From Croceicoccus ponticola (GTDB taxonomy: Bacteria; Pseudomonadota; Alphaproteobacteria; Sphingomonadales; Sphingomonadaceae): a stretch of 64,000 nucleotides of DNA. Location of the stretch: the NCBI RefSeq assembly GCF_004004515.1, contig NZ_RXOL01000001.1, positions 806,001 to 870,000 of the forward strand. Direction: 5' to 3'. A program made the translations under genes and the position numbers. Below the pieces are notes generated by a model. It was not told the origin of the DNA. It saw only the letters and a list, made by a program, of their open reading frames with translations, and did not search any database. Of this stretch, positions 16,669-25,207 are shown in pieces. Numbering within the stretch: position 1 is the stretch's first letter; each line of letters opens with the position of its first letter.

Positions 16669-18248
16669 GCAAGGGATCCCGTGACTTGGGCGACACGCGC
16701 GCGATCGCCGCGCAAGGTATCGAGATAGGAACGATTGGTCGGCAGCGCGGCCGCAAGCTGGCGGGCGCGGCGGTGAACGTCATCGGCGAAGTCGTTGTGG
16801 GCGGGGTCGTTGTGGGCGGGGTCGTTGTTGGCCGGACCCTGACCGGCAAAATCCGGCACCGCCTGACCCATGCCGTACAGCACGTATTGCCAACTCGCGG
16901 CGGGGAATATCTCTTCGACCATCGGAAAATCGGCGGGCCCGGGCACGTTCCGCTGCCACAACGCCAACATGTCGGCAAGGTCGGCGGGAACGCTGTCGCG
17001 GTGCGCTTGCCAATAGGCGCCGGTGCGGTCCGACAGGACGTAATGCAGCTTGAGGAATTCGACGATCCGGTCCCAGCGATACCGGAACAGGCTGTCGAAG
17101 CGGCGTGCGTGGATGGCCATTTCCGCCCGGTCGTGCGGAAACCCGTCCATCAGCGCGCGCAGCGACAATTCGATCAAGACGATGGCCGAAGCCTCCAGAG
17201 GTTCGACGAAGCCCGCAGATAAACCGATTGCGAGGCAATTGCCGACCCAGAACCGGTCGCGGTGCCCGCTTTCGAACCGCAGCAGGCGCGGTTCAGGCGG
17301 CGGCGCGCCCGGCACGGCGCGCGCGACATAATCGCACAACGTGGCGAGCGCCGCATCGTCGGTGCAAAAGCGCGAGGAATAGACGCAGCCGATTCCCCGC
17401 CGTGTCGGCAAGGCGATGTCCCAGATCCATCCCGCGTCGTGAGCGGTGCCGACAGTGACCGACGCGATGGCGCTTTCAGGTGCGGTGGCGACTTGCGATG
17501 CCAGCGCACGGTCGTTGAACAGGACATCGGACCGGTCGATCCAGCTCGCGCCCATTTCGCCGGCGATCAGCAGCCCACGCATCCCAGTGCAGTCGATGAA
17601 CAGGTCGCCGGTCAACCGTTTGCCATTGTCGAGCATCAACGCCGCGATGTCGTCATTGTCCGCCCTTTCGACGCCGTCGATCCGCGCGCTCAGATGCGTG
17701 ACGCCAAGCTTTCCGACCGCGTGACGGCGCAAGAGGTCGACCAGCTTTCCGGCGTCGAGGTGATAGGCATAGTTCAGCGCTCCGGCATAAGCCGGCATAC
17801 CCGTTTGGCGCGGGGCGAGATCGCGGGCGCACACAGCGGTCTGAGCCGTGACCGTGTCGGCAAAGCCATGCCCGGTGTTCGCGCCCTTTGCCTGCCATGC
17901 GGCAACGGCGGCGCGATGAACGGCGCCGGCAGGGGCGGTAAAGGGGTGAAGGTAGCTGTCCCCGGCGCCGCCGTTGCGCCAGCCGTCAAAACGCGAACCC
18001 TGTTTGAAGGATGCGTCGCAAGCCAGGATGAATTCGTCTTCGGCGATGCCGATGGCCGCAAGGGTCGACCGTATTGTGGGCCACGTCCCCTCTCCCACGC
18101 CGATGGTGGGGATGTCGGGCGCTTCGACCAGCGTCACGGCGATCGGTCGGGCAACCTCCTTGGCCGAGCGTGCGGCGATCGTGCACGCGGCCAGCCATCC
18201 GGCTGTTCCTCCGCCGGCGATCACGACATGATCGACAGTGCCGCCCAT
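16665..18248 (-). CDS. Tryptophan-halogenase-like flavoprotein (copy B)
   Basis: A 527-residue second member of the same flavoprotein family, clearly diverged from copy A. The FAD motif GGGTAGW is present, and a lysine in ASFKQGSRF matches the catalytic position. The WxWxIP-like signature reads GWIWDIALP. The glutamate of EPLEAS is followed by alanine, where copy A has serine (EPLEST). Near the C terminus three 15-base repeats encode [15 protein letters not shown], probably a flexible tail. The gene begins 239 bases after the TonB receptor stop and overlaps the SapC gene by ATGA. The signature changes suggest the two copies do not have identical chemistry; either could be a different FAD enzyme rather than a halogenase. 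Confidence 0.83.
   Translation of the reverse strand: MGGTVDHVVIAGGGTAGWLAACTIAARSAKEVARPIAVTLVEAPDIPTIGVGEGTWPTIRSTLAAIGIAEDEFILACDASFKQGSRFDGWRNGGAGDSYLHPFTAPAGAVHRAAVAAWQAKGANTGHGFADTVTAQTAVCARDLAPRQTGMPAYAGALNYAYHLDAGKLVDLLRRHAVGKLGVTHLSARIDGVERADNDDIAALMLDNGKRLTGDLFIDCTGMRGLLIAGEMGASWIDRSDVLFNDRALASQVATAPESAIASVTVGTAHDAGWIWDIALPTRRGIGCVYSSRFCTDDAALATLCDYVARAVPGAPPPEPRLLRFESGHRDRFWVGNCLAIGLSAGFVEPLEASAIVLIELSLRALMDGFPHDRAEMAIHARRFDSLFRYRWDRIVEFLKLHYVLSDRTGAYWQAHRDSVPADLADMLALWQRNVPGPADFPMVEEIFPAASWQYVLYGMGQAVPDFAGQGPANNDPAHNDPAHNDFADDVHRRARQLAAALPTNRSYLDTLRGDRARVAQVTGSLA
16791..16835. repeat. 15-base tandem repeat in halogenase copy B
   Basis: GTCGTTGTGGGCGGG occurs twice back to back (16791-16805 and 16806-16820), followed by a degenerate third unit to 16835. 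The length is a multiple of three, so the repeat adds five-residue units (NDPAH-like) without breaking the frame. Copy number may vary between strains through slippage. Confidence 0.85.
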
Positions 18249-18441
18249 TGTCCCTTGTCCCGTCCTCTACCGTTAAGCGACCCGATCATTCGCGCATCGC
18301 CCATGAATACGAAGGCCGTCTGCGCTGGAGGGAGGCTAGCGCGGACGACCTTCGTTCATTGCACGGGTCCGGATCAAGCCCGCCGCGCTAAAAAAGCGTT
18401 TTGGGCATGTCGCGGATTTTTCCCCGCGCCTCTCTGGCGTG

Positions 18442-18479
18442 GGCCGCCGCCGTGGGGTCGCTCTCCCGCGGTGGCGGCC
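18442..18479 (-). terminator. Hairpin after TonB receptor, possible partial terminator
   Basis: GGCCGCCGCCG at 18442-18452 pairs with CGGTGGCGGCC at 18469-18479 with a single mismatch, and the stem can extend inward through three more G-C pairs. It lies nine bases past the receptor stop on the minus strand, inside the 239-base gap before halogenase copy B. No U-tract follows directly, so it may be a 3' stability element or a leaky terminator that makes receptor mRNA exceed that of the downstream genes. A second small stem, CGCT-AAAAA-AGCG, is further into the gap. Confidence 0.5.
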
Positions 18480-18487
18480 TCGCCCGA

Positions 18488-21472
18488 TCAGAAGTTCATG
18501 CGCACGCCCGCTGCGTAACGGGCATAGCCCGGTGCCGCGAAGAAGACGGTCTGATCGCTGCGCATGTGACCCTTGCGGTCGGCATTGGTGATGTTGATGC
18601 CTTCTGCAAAAAGCGTGAGCCCTTCCTTGAACTCGTAGCTCGCGCTGGCATCGAACTGGCCATAGCTTTCGACGTAGTAGGGATCCGAACCGAAGCCGGC
18701 GAGGAACCCTTCGCGCCAGTTATAGGCAACACGCGCCTGAAGCGGGCCCTTGTCGTAGAACAGCACCGCGTTCGCACTGTCGCTGACGCCGGTGATCGCA
18801 AACTGCGTTTCGGTATAGCGCAGGGTGTTATCGTACGACGTGTCGCTGTTGACGATCGTGTAGTTCAGGATCGTGCCGAAGCCGGTTTCCCAGAAGTTGT
18901 GCTGGATCGCGAATTCCCAACCGTCCAGCGTCGCCGTGCGGTCACCGTTGAAAGGCTGCGAAAGACGGAAGTTGACAGTGGGATCGCTCGCCTGACCAAG
19001 GATGCCGCCCGTTACGGGGTCGATAACCTCGGGATAGTTCGCCGTGACGTAATCGAGCTGTTCGTCGAAGGTCGAACCGGCAGGTAGTGCGGCACGAGCT
19101 TCTGCGATGAGATCCGCGCCAAGGCCTGCGCTCGGGTCGGTCAGGTTAAACTGCGAGCCTTCCGTAACGCCGGTGACGGGGAAGTTCGATACCTTCTTGC
19201 GGAAATAGCCGGCCGAAACGTAGCTGGCCGGGCCGTAGTACCATTCCGCCGACAGATCGATGTTCTTCGACTTGTACGGCAGCAAGCCGGGGTTACCCGC
19301 GGCTGCCGTGCTGCCGCCGCCGGGACGGATGGGCGATGCCAGCGTCAGGCCGCCCTGCAGCTGTGCATAGTTGGGACGCGTGATCGTGTGGCTGTACGAA
19401 GCGCGAAGCTTCACGTCCTGAACCGGCGACATGTCAAAGTCGATCGCGGGCAGCCAGTTGTCGTATTTGCCCTTGAGCGTGGTGAATTGGCTGACGCCAG
19501 CGGCATAGTTGATCGCGATTTCGTTCGCGCCGGTCCATGCCGTGCTGACCGGTGTGGGGACGAGAGCCGAAGAATTGATCTTCGTTTCTTCATACCGCAC
19601 GCCAAGCCGCACATGCGCTTCGTCGGCCATCAGGTCGAACGAGTGCAGCGACTGGATATAGGGCGCAATCGTCTTTTCGCGAACGCGACGGTCGATCGTG
19701 TAATCGGCAAGACAGGTGCCTGCGCCGCCGCCGGTTCCCGAACAGATCCCCAGTTCCTGGTCGAGCAGGCTGATGAGGCCGGCGGTATCGACCTGGAAAT
19801 AGTTCGGGATGATCGCCGGATCGTTCGAACCTTCCATGCCCGCAAGATGGCTGGCGAGATCCGTCTTTTCGAACAGGTCGTCGGGCGTCTGGTCCGCAGC
19901 CAGCGTGCCGCCCCAGGTGTCGTTCTGGATGAAGCCATAGGCCGAACGCACCGAGTTGTCGGTGTAGGTCACGCCGAAGTCGAGGCTTTCGATGAAGGCC
20001 GCGTCGAAATCGTAACCGCCGTGCAGCGCCAGTTCGTTGATGCGATCGCGCATATAGGCGTTGCGGAAGGCATTGCCGGCAGGGCGGATGTTGCGCGCGT
20101 CGAGTTCCGAACCCGGATACATGTCGACCGAAATGACCGGCATGTCGCTGGTGAAATCAACCGTCTGCGACTGAACGCCAAAGATGGCCGCGCCGACGGC
20201 GATATTGCTGCCGTAAGGCGAAGTCGGCTTGGACGTCGCGGTCGAGTGGTGACCGTCAAGCTCGATCCGAAGGCCGCCCGGGCCTTCCCATTCGAGGTTG
20301 CCGCCAAACGAATGGTTGATGCTGCGATTGGCCGCAACCGCGCCGGTGACGGCAAGATCCTTGCCGGGGCCAAATGCTTCCGAATAGAAGTTCGGTCCGG
20401 CCGTCGGGCCGTCGGTCCAGCTGCTGCTGGTCTGATCGTGGTTGAACCACACGCCGATGCTGTTGGTGCGCGAATCGATGGTGTTCTGCGAGAACGTGTA
20501 ATCGGCCGTCGCGGTCAGGTTTTCCATCGGGCGAACCTGCAACACGGCCTGACCGTTCAGGCGCTTGCGGTCGATGTTGGTGAAGTCATAACCGGCGTTC
20601 TGCGTGACCTGATAAATGTCGGTCGGACCCGGGCGATTTTCCGTCCGGCCATAGTTGCCGCGCCAGTCGTTTTCGTCGACGGGCAGCGAACCCCAGTTGT
20701 TTTCGTTACCGACATAACCTTCGCGCCAGCCGGCATTGAACTGTGCAAGGCTCGCCTTGCGACGCTGGTACGATGCGGAAACGAGGACGCCGATCGTGTC
20801 ATCGGCAAAAGTCTGGCTGACGATGCCCGACAGTTCCGGGGTAACCTTGCGGTCGCCGAAACTGTTGTCGGTCACGGCCTTGGCGGCGACGCTGCCCTGC
20901 AGGCCCGGCTTGTCCAGCGGGCGCGGGGTGCTGATGTTGATGACCGAGCCGATGCCGCCGGTGGGCAGCGAAGCGCGGCCCGACTTGTAGACCTGCACGC
21001 CCGAAATGCCTTCGGAAGCGAGGTTGGCGAAATCGAAGCTGCGCGAATTCGGCGCTTCGGTGCCGGTGCCGATACCCGATGCCGGCATCTGGCGTCCGTT
21101 CAGCAAGACAAGGTTGAATTCGGGACCGAAACCGCGAACCGTGACGGTGGAACCTTCGCCACTGCTGCGGTCGATCGACACGCCGGTGATGCGCTGCAGC
21201 GATTCAGCCAGGTTCGTGTCCGGGAACTTGCCGATATCTTCAGCGCTGATCGCGTCGACGACACCCTGCGCGTCGCGCTTGATGTCGGCCGCGGCCTGCA
21301 ACGACGCACGGATGCCGGTGACGAGGATGACGTTGTCTTCTTCGCTGCCCGCGACAGGTTCGTCCTGTGCGAATGCAACGTTCGGTGCGGCGGCCATGGC
21401 CAGGGCCGATGCCCCGATCAAGTATCGTCCGAAACCGGTCTTGGTACGTGTGCGCTGACTGACTTGCGCCAT
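18488..21472 (-). CDS. TonB-dependent receptor of the carbohydrate locus
   Basis: A 994-residue outer-membrane receptor, long as in sugar-linked TonB receptors. It has a signal peptide (LIGASALAMAAAP to AFAQ), a plug beginning near VILVTGIRASLQAAADIKR with DAISAEDIGKFPDTNLAESL, and a barrel ending GVRMNF. The IRxSLQ...K and EDIGKFPD...AESLQRI signatures are typical of the subgroup that imports oligosaccharides in Caulobacter, Xanthomonas and sphingomonads. It heads the unit followed by halogenase B, SapC, cupin, halogenase A, GH16, LacI and MFS. A double LacI-type operator and a TTGACA box lie upstream. It probably imports glucan oligosaccharides released by the GH16 lipoprotein. Confidence 0.94.
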   Translation of the reverse strand: MAQVSQRTRTKTGFGRYLIGASALAMAAAPNVAFAQDEPVAGSEEDNVILVTGIRASLQAAADIKRDAQGVVDAISAEDIGKFPDTNLAESLQRITGVSIDRSSGEGSTVTVRGFGPEFNLVLLNGRQMPASGIGTGTEAPNSRSFDFANLASEGISGVQVYKSGRASLPTGGIGSVINISTPRPLDKPGLQGSVAAKAVTDNSFGDRKVTPELSGIVSQTFADDTIGVLVSASYQRRKASLAQFNAGWREGYVGNENNWGSLPVDENDWRGNYGRTENRPGPTDIYQVTQNAGYDFTNIDRKRLNGQAVLQVRPMENLTATADYTFSQNTIDSRTNSIGVWFNHDQTSSSWTDGPTAGPNFYSEAFGPGKDLAVTGAVAANRSINHSFGGNLEWEGPGGLRIELDGHHSTATSKPTSPYGSNIAVGAAIFGVQSQTVDFTSDMPVISVDMYPGSELDARNIRPAGNAFRNAYMRDRINELALHGGYDFDAAFIESLDFGVTYTDNSVRSAYGFIQNDTWGGTLAADQTPDDLFEKTDLASHLAGMEGSNDPAIIPNYFQVDTAGLISLLDQELGICSGTGGGAGTCLADYTIDRRVREKTIAPYIQSLHSFDLMADEAHVRLGVRYEETKINSSALVPTPVSTAWTGANEIAINYAAGVSQFTTLKGKYDNWLPAIDFDMSPVQDVKLRASYSHTITRPNYAQLQGGLTLASPIRPGGGSTAAAGNPGLLPYKSKNIDLSAEWYYGPASYVSAGYFRKKVSNFPVTGVTEGSQFNLTDPSAGLGADLIAEARAALPAGSTFDEQLDYVTANYPEVIDPVTGGILGQASDPTVNFRLSQPFNGDRTATLDGWEFAIQHNFWETGFGTILNYTIVNSDTSYDNTLRYTETQFAITGVSDSANAVLFYDKGPLQARVAYNWREGFLAGFGSDPYYVESYGQFDASASYEFKEGLTLFAEGINITNADRKGHMRSDQTVFFAAPGYARYAAGVRMNF

Positions 21473-21532
21473 CGGTCCTCTCCCCTGCAGCGGCGAATCG
21501 GTCTTGCCCGAATCCGTCCGAATTTGCGTTGT

Positions 21533-21552
21533 GAACGTTCATGTGAACGTTC
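21533..21552. promoter_or_regulatory. Double LacI-type operator upstream of TonB receptor
   Basis: GAACGTTCA and TGAACGTTC form a perfect 9-base inverted repeat around a central TG. Each arm itself contains the 8-base palindrome GAACGTTC, and the string TGTGAACGTTC occurs twice, at 21530-21540 and 21542-21552, spaced by 12 bases. It lies 61-80 bases before the receptor ATG and directly downstream of a TTGACA box. The site before the GH3 gene shares TGTGAACGTT. Two adjacent operators would permit cooperative repression by the LacI protein encoded in the locus. Confidence 0.7.
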
Positions 21553-21562
21553 CCAGCAAACT

Positions 21563-21568
21563 TGTCAA
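21563..21568 (-). promoter_or_regulatory. -35 element of the receptor promoter
   Basis: A perfect TTGACA on the minus strand. Seventeen bases further the sequence is CACATG, a poor -10 box, lying inside the operator at 21533-21552. RNA polymerase and the repressor would therefore compete for the same DNA. Confidence 0.45.
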
Positions 21569-21671
21569 CTCACCGCCGTCGTCAGATTTCTGCAAACGAA
21601 TGCAACGATCCCAGCGTACTAGTAGGGAAAGAAATCGGCAAACGGGAAGACGTTGTCCGCCGACCTGCGTT

Positions 21672-23606
21672 TCATTCGGAAACGGGCTCGATCCGCACCA
21701 AAATCGCTTCGACTTCGACCTGACCGCCGACGACGGCGGCAAGGTCGCGGACCGTTCCGTCAAACGGCGCCAACAGGGCGTGTTCCATCTTCATGGCCTC
21801 CAGCACCATCAGCCTGTCGCCCTGCCCCACGGGTTGTCCTTCGACCACGTCGACCGCGATCACTTTGCCCGGCATCGGCGCAAGGATCGCGCCGTCACCC
21901 GCCGCTGCAATTCCGGAACCACGCGCGGCGGTGTCGAAACCATAGGCCATGCCTTCTGCGAACACGACGACCTGCCCGCCATCGGCGTATCCGGTGGCCA
22001 GCGTATCGGTGGCGGCATCGATCTCGACCTCATCGGTGTCGACAGAGATGCACTGCGCCTCCGCCTCTGCCATGTCGATCGAACGCCCTTCGCCGCGATG
22101 CGAAAGCCAGATCGAACGGCGCGCCGGGGCGTTGAGACGAAATCCCGCCAGTTCGGCTGGTCCGACATCGCCCCCGCCACCGGCCTCATCCGCCGCGATC
22201 CGCGCCGCGACATGCCAGATTGCCTCGCTCGCCACGCCAGTCGGGACCAATTCGTCCTCATGCCGGGCGATGAAGCCGGTATCGAGATGCCCCGCCCGAA
22301 AATCTTCGGCGTCGAGCGCGCGCACCAGAAAGCCCGCATTGGTCCGGACCGGCCAGACTTCGGTATCCGACAGCGCCCCCATCAGCCCGTCGATCGCCTC
22401 TTCGCGGTCGTCGGCGTGACAAACGACCTTTGCGATCATCGGGTCATAAAATGGGGAGACCTGCCCACCCTGTTCGACCCCGGTTTCGATCCGGGTCGCG
22501 TCTCCGAACGCCAGATGCTCCAGCCGCCCGGTGCTGGGCAGGAAGCCGGTCGACGGATCTTCGGCATAGAGCCGAGCCTCGATGGCATGGCCGTCAATGG
22601 CAAGCTGGTCCTGCCGCAGCGGGATCGGCTCGCCGCTGGCAACGCGAAGCTGCCATTCGACCAGATCGACGCCGGTGATCTCTTCGGTCACCGGATGTTC
22701 GACCTGAAGGCGGGTGTTCATTTCCATGAACCACGTGCGATCGGCGCGAAGGCCCTCACTCGCGTCGGCGATGAATTCGATGGTGCCCGCGCCTTCGTAA
22801 TCGACCGCCTGTGCGGCCTTGACCGCGGCGGCGCAGATCGCCTCTCGCGTTGCGGCGTCCATGCCGGGGGCGGGCGCTTCCTCGATCACCTTTTGATGGC
22901 GGCGCTGCAACGAACAGTCGCGTTCGAACAAGTGGACGACATTGCCGTGGGCATCGCCGAAAACCTGCACCTCGATATGCCGGGGCGATGTAATCCACTT
23001 TTCCAGCAGTACCACGTCGTTGCCGAACGAAGCGCTCGCCTCGCGGCGGCAGGATGCCAGCGCGGCGAGAAATTCGCCCTCGACATCGACCTTGCGCATC
23101 CCCTTGCCGCCGCCGCCCGCGACCGCCTTGATCAGCACGGGATAGCCGATCTTGTCGGCTTCGGCCTTCAGCCGATCGTCCGATTGATCCTCGCCCATAT
23201 AGCCCGGCGTCACCGGAACGCCCGCAGCAACCATCAGCGCCTTCGCCGCGTCCTTCAAGCCCATGGCGTTGATCGACGCCGGCTTCGGCCCGACCCAGAC
23301 CAGCCCGGCATCAATCACCGCCTGCGCAAAGGCCGCATTTTCGGACAGGAAGCCGTAGCCGGGATGGATCGCTTCCGCCCCGGTCGCCTGGGCAGCGGCG
23401 ATGATGCGTTCGCCGATCAGGTAGCTTTCGGCGGCGGGCGACGGGCCGATATGCACCGCCTCGTCCGCCGTCTGCACGTGCAGCGATTTCGCATCGGCGT
23501 CGGAATAGACCGCGACGGTGCGCACGCCCATGGCGCGGGCGGTGCGGATGATGCGGCAAGCGATTTCGCCGCGATTGGCGATAAGGAGGGAATTAATCAT
23601 CGCCAT
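21672..23606 (-). CDS. liuD: Methylcrotonyl-CoA carboxylase biotin-carrying subunit
   Basis: A 644-residue cytoplasmic enzyme with an N-terminal biotin carboxylase domain (ANRGEIACRIIRTAR; ATP loop KAVAGGGGKGMR; ERDCSLQRRHQKVIEEAPAP) and a C-terminal biotinyl domain, EAMKMEH, with the biotinylated lysine at residue 606. With the carboxyltransferase subunit it carboxylates 3-methylcrotonyl-CoA in leucine breakdown. The sequence alone cannot fully separate it from propionyl- or acetyl-CoA carboxylase, but the adjoining isovaleryl-CoA dehydrogenase gene supports this role. TAATG overlaps the stop of liuB. An ATG two codons in is an alternative start. The receptor promoter of the neighbouring locus lies downstream of its stop. 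Confidence 0.9.
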   Translation of the reverse strand: MAMINSLLIANRGEIACRIIRTARAMGVRTVAVYSDADAKSLHVQTADEAVHIGPSPAAESYLIGERIIAAAQATGAEAIHPGYGFLSENAAFAQAVIDAGLVWVGPKPASINAMGLKDAAKALMVAAGVPVTPGYMGEDQSDDRLKAEADKIGYPVLIKAVAGGGGKGMRKVDVEGEFLAALASCRREASASFGNDVVLLEKWITSPRHIEVQVFGDAHGNVVHLFERDCSLQRRHQKVIEEAPAPGMDAATREAICAAAVKAAQAVDYEGAGTIEFIADASEGLRADRTWFMEMNTRLQVEHPVTEEITGVDLVEWQLRVASGEPIPLRQDQLAIDGHAIEARLYAEDPSTGFLPSTGRLEHLAFGDATRIETGVEQGGQVSPFYDPMIAKVVCHADDREEAIDGLMGALSDTEVWPVRTNAGFLVRALDAEDFRAGHLDTGFIARHEDELVPTGVASEAIWHVAARIAADEAGGGGDVGPAELAGFRLNAPARRSIWLSHRGEGRSIDMAEAEAQCISVDTDEVEIDAATDTLATGYADGGQVVVFAEGMAYGFDTAARGSGIAAAGDGAILAPMPGKVIAVDVVEGQPVGQGDRLMVLEAMKMEHALLAPFDGTVRDLAAVVGGQVEVEAILVRIEPVSE

Positions 23607-25207
23607 TACATCCTGAAAACGCCGAACGGCGCGCGGTCCGGGATCGGAGCCTCCAGCGCCGCGGCAAAGGCAAGGCCGAGCACGTCGCGGGTCTGCGCCG
23701 GGTCGATCACGCCGTCATCCCACATCCGCGCGGTGGCATAATAGGGATTGCCCTCGTCCTCGTACTTCTGGCGGATCGGGGCCTTGAACGCCTCCGCCTC
23801 TTCTGCGCTCCACTCGTCGGCATCGCGGTGGACGGTGGCAAGGACGCTTGCCGCCTGTTCGCCGCCCATGACGCTGATCCGGCTGTTGGGCCATGAAAAC
23901 AGGAAGCGCGGCTGATAGGCACGGCCCGACATGCCGTAATTGCCGGCGCCGAAACTGCCGCCGATCAGCACGGTGATCTTGGGCACTTGCGCGGTGGCAA
24001 CCGCCGTCACGAGCTTTGCGCCATGCTTGGCTATGCCTTCCGCCTCATACTTGCCGCCGACCATGAAGCCGGAAATGTTCTGCAGGAAAAGCAACGGAAT
24101 GCGCCGCTGGCACGCCAGTTCGATGAAGTGCGCGCCCTTTTGCGCACTTTCCGAAAACAGCACGCCGTTGTTGGCGAGGATCGCGACCGGCATGCCGTGG
24201 ATATGCGCGAAGCCGGTGACGAGCGTGCTGCCGTAAAGCGGCTTGAACTCGTGGAACTCGCTGCCGTCGACGATGCGGGCGATCACTTCGTGCACGTCAT
24301 AGGGTGCGCGGACGTCGTCGGGGACGATGGCATAGAGATCGTCGGCGTCGTATTTCGGCGCGCGCGGTTCCTGCATGTCCAGCGTCGCGCCCGCGTTGTG
24401 ACCCAGATGGCTGACGATATCGCGCACGATGGTCAGCGCGTGTTCGTCATTTTCGGCCAAGTGATCGGCCACGCCCGACTTGCGGGTGTGCAGGTCGCCG
24501 CCGCCCAAATCCTCTGCGCTGATCTCCTCGCCCGTCGCGGCCTTTACCAGCGGCGGTCCGGCAAGGAAGATCGTGCCCTGTTCTCGCACGATCACGGTCT
24601 CGTCGCTCATCGCCGGGACATAGGCCCCGCCCGCGGTGCAGGAACCCATGACACAGGCGATCTGGGGAATGCCCATCCCGCTCATCCGCGCCTGGTTATA
24701 GAATATGCGGCCGAAATGGTCGCGGTCGGGGAAGACTTCGGCCTGAAACGGTAGGTTCGCGCCGCCGCTGTCGACGAGGTAGATGCACGGCAGGCGATTT
24801 TCCTCGGCGATTTCCTGCGCGCGAAGGTGCTTCTTCACCGTCATGGGAAAGTACGATCCGCCCTTCACCGTGGGGTCGTTGGCGGCGATCATCACCTGCC
24901 GCCCGGACACGCGCCCGATCCCGGCGATGATGCCCGCGCCCGACACGTCACCGCCATACATGCCGTTGGCGGCGAGCTGCCCGATCTCAAGGAACGGGGA
25001 GCAGGGATCGAGCAGGCGTTCGACGCGGTCGCGCGCCAGCAGCTTGCCGCGCGCGACATGGCGTTCGCGATGGTTGTCCGCCCCGCCCAGCGCCGCCTCG
25101 GCCACCTTGGCGCGCAGTTCGGCGGCCAGCGCTATGTTATGCGCGCGGCGCGCCTGCGCCTCTGGCGAAAACAGGTCGAGCTTCGATGTCAGGACAGGGC
25201 CGCTCAT
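23606..25207 (-). CDS. liuB: Methylcrotonyl-CoA carboxylase carboxyltransferase subunit
   Basis: A 533-residue carboxyltransferase that moves CO2 from carboxybiotin to 3-methylcrotonyl-CoA. Visible family stretches include [55 protein letters not shown] and [19 protein letters not shown], which match the MCC beta subunit. The open frame extends 167 codons further upstream, but that part overlaps liuA out of frame; the ATG at 25207 ([11 protein letters not shown]) is the normal family start and overlaps the liuA stop as TGATG. It is coupled at both ends, giving liuA-liuB-liuD. Confidence 0.93.
   Translation of the reverse strand: MSGPVLTSKLDLFSPEAQARRAHNIALAAELRAKVAEAALGGADNHRERHVARGKLLARDRVERLLDPCSPFLEIGQLAANGMYGGDVSGAGIIAGIGRVSGRQVMIAANDPTVKGGSYFPMTVKKHLRAQEIAEENRLPCIYLVDSGGANLPFQAEVFPDRDHFGRIFYNQARMSGMGIPQIACVMGSCTAGGAYVPAMSDETVIVREQGTIFLAGPPLVKAATGEEISAEDLGGGDLHTRKSGVADHLAENDEHALTIVRDIVSHLGHNAGATLDMQEPRAPKYDADDLYAIVPDDVRAPYDVHEVIARIVDGSEFHEFKPLYGSTLVTGFAHIHGMPVAILANNGVLFSESAQKGAHFIELACQRRIPLLFLQNISGFMVGGKYEAEGIAKHGAKLVTAVATAQVPKITVLIGGSFGAGNYGMSGRAYQPRFLFSWPNSRISVMGGEQAASVLATVHRDADEWSAEEAEAFKAPIRQKYEDEGNPYYATARMWDDGVIDPAQTRDVLGLAFAAALEAPIPDRAPFGVFRM

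Noticed and set aside
13438-18248. The halogenase genes as part of a halogenated natural-product cluster
   Set aside because: No polyketide synthase, peptide synthetase, tryptophan-modifying gene or partner flavin reductase is near. The neighbours are sugar-use genes.
19388-21622. A 744-codon open frame antisense to the TonB receptor
   Set aside because: It mirrors the codon structure of the real gene in high-GC DNA, has no domain-like sequence and no good start. Similar long antisense frames at 1159-2478, 3994-5289, 21504-23741 and 28996-30666 were rejected for the same reason.
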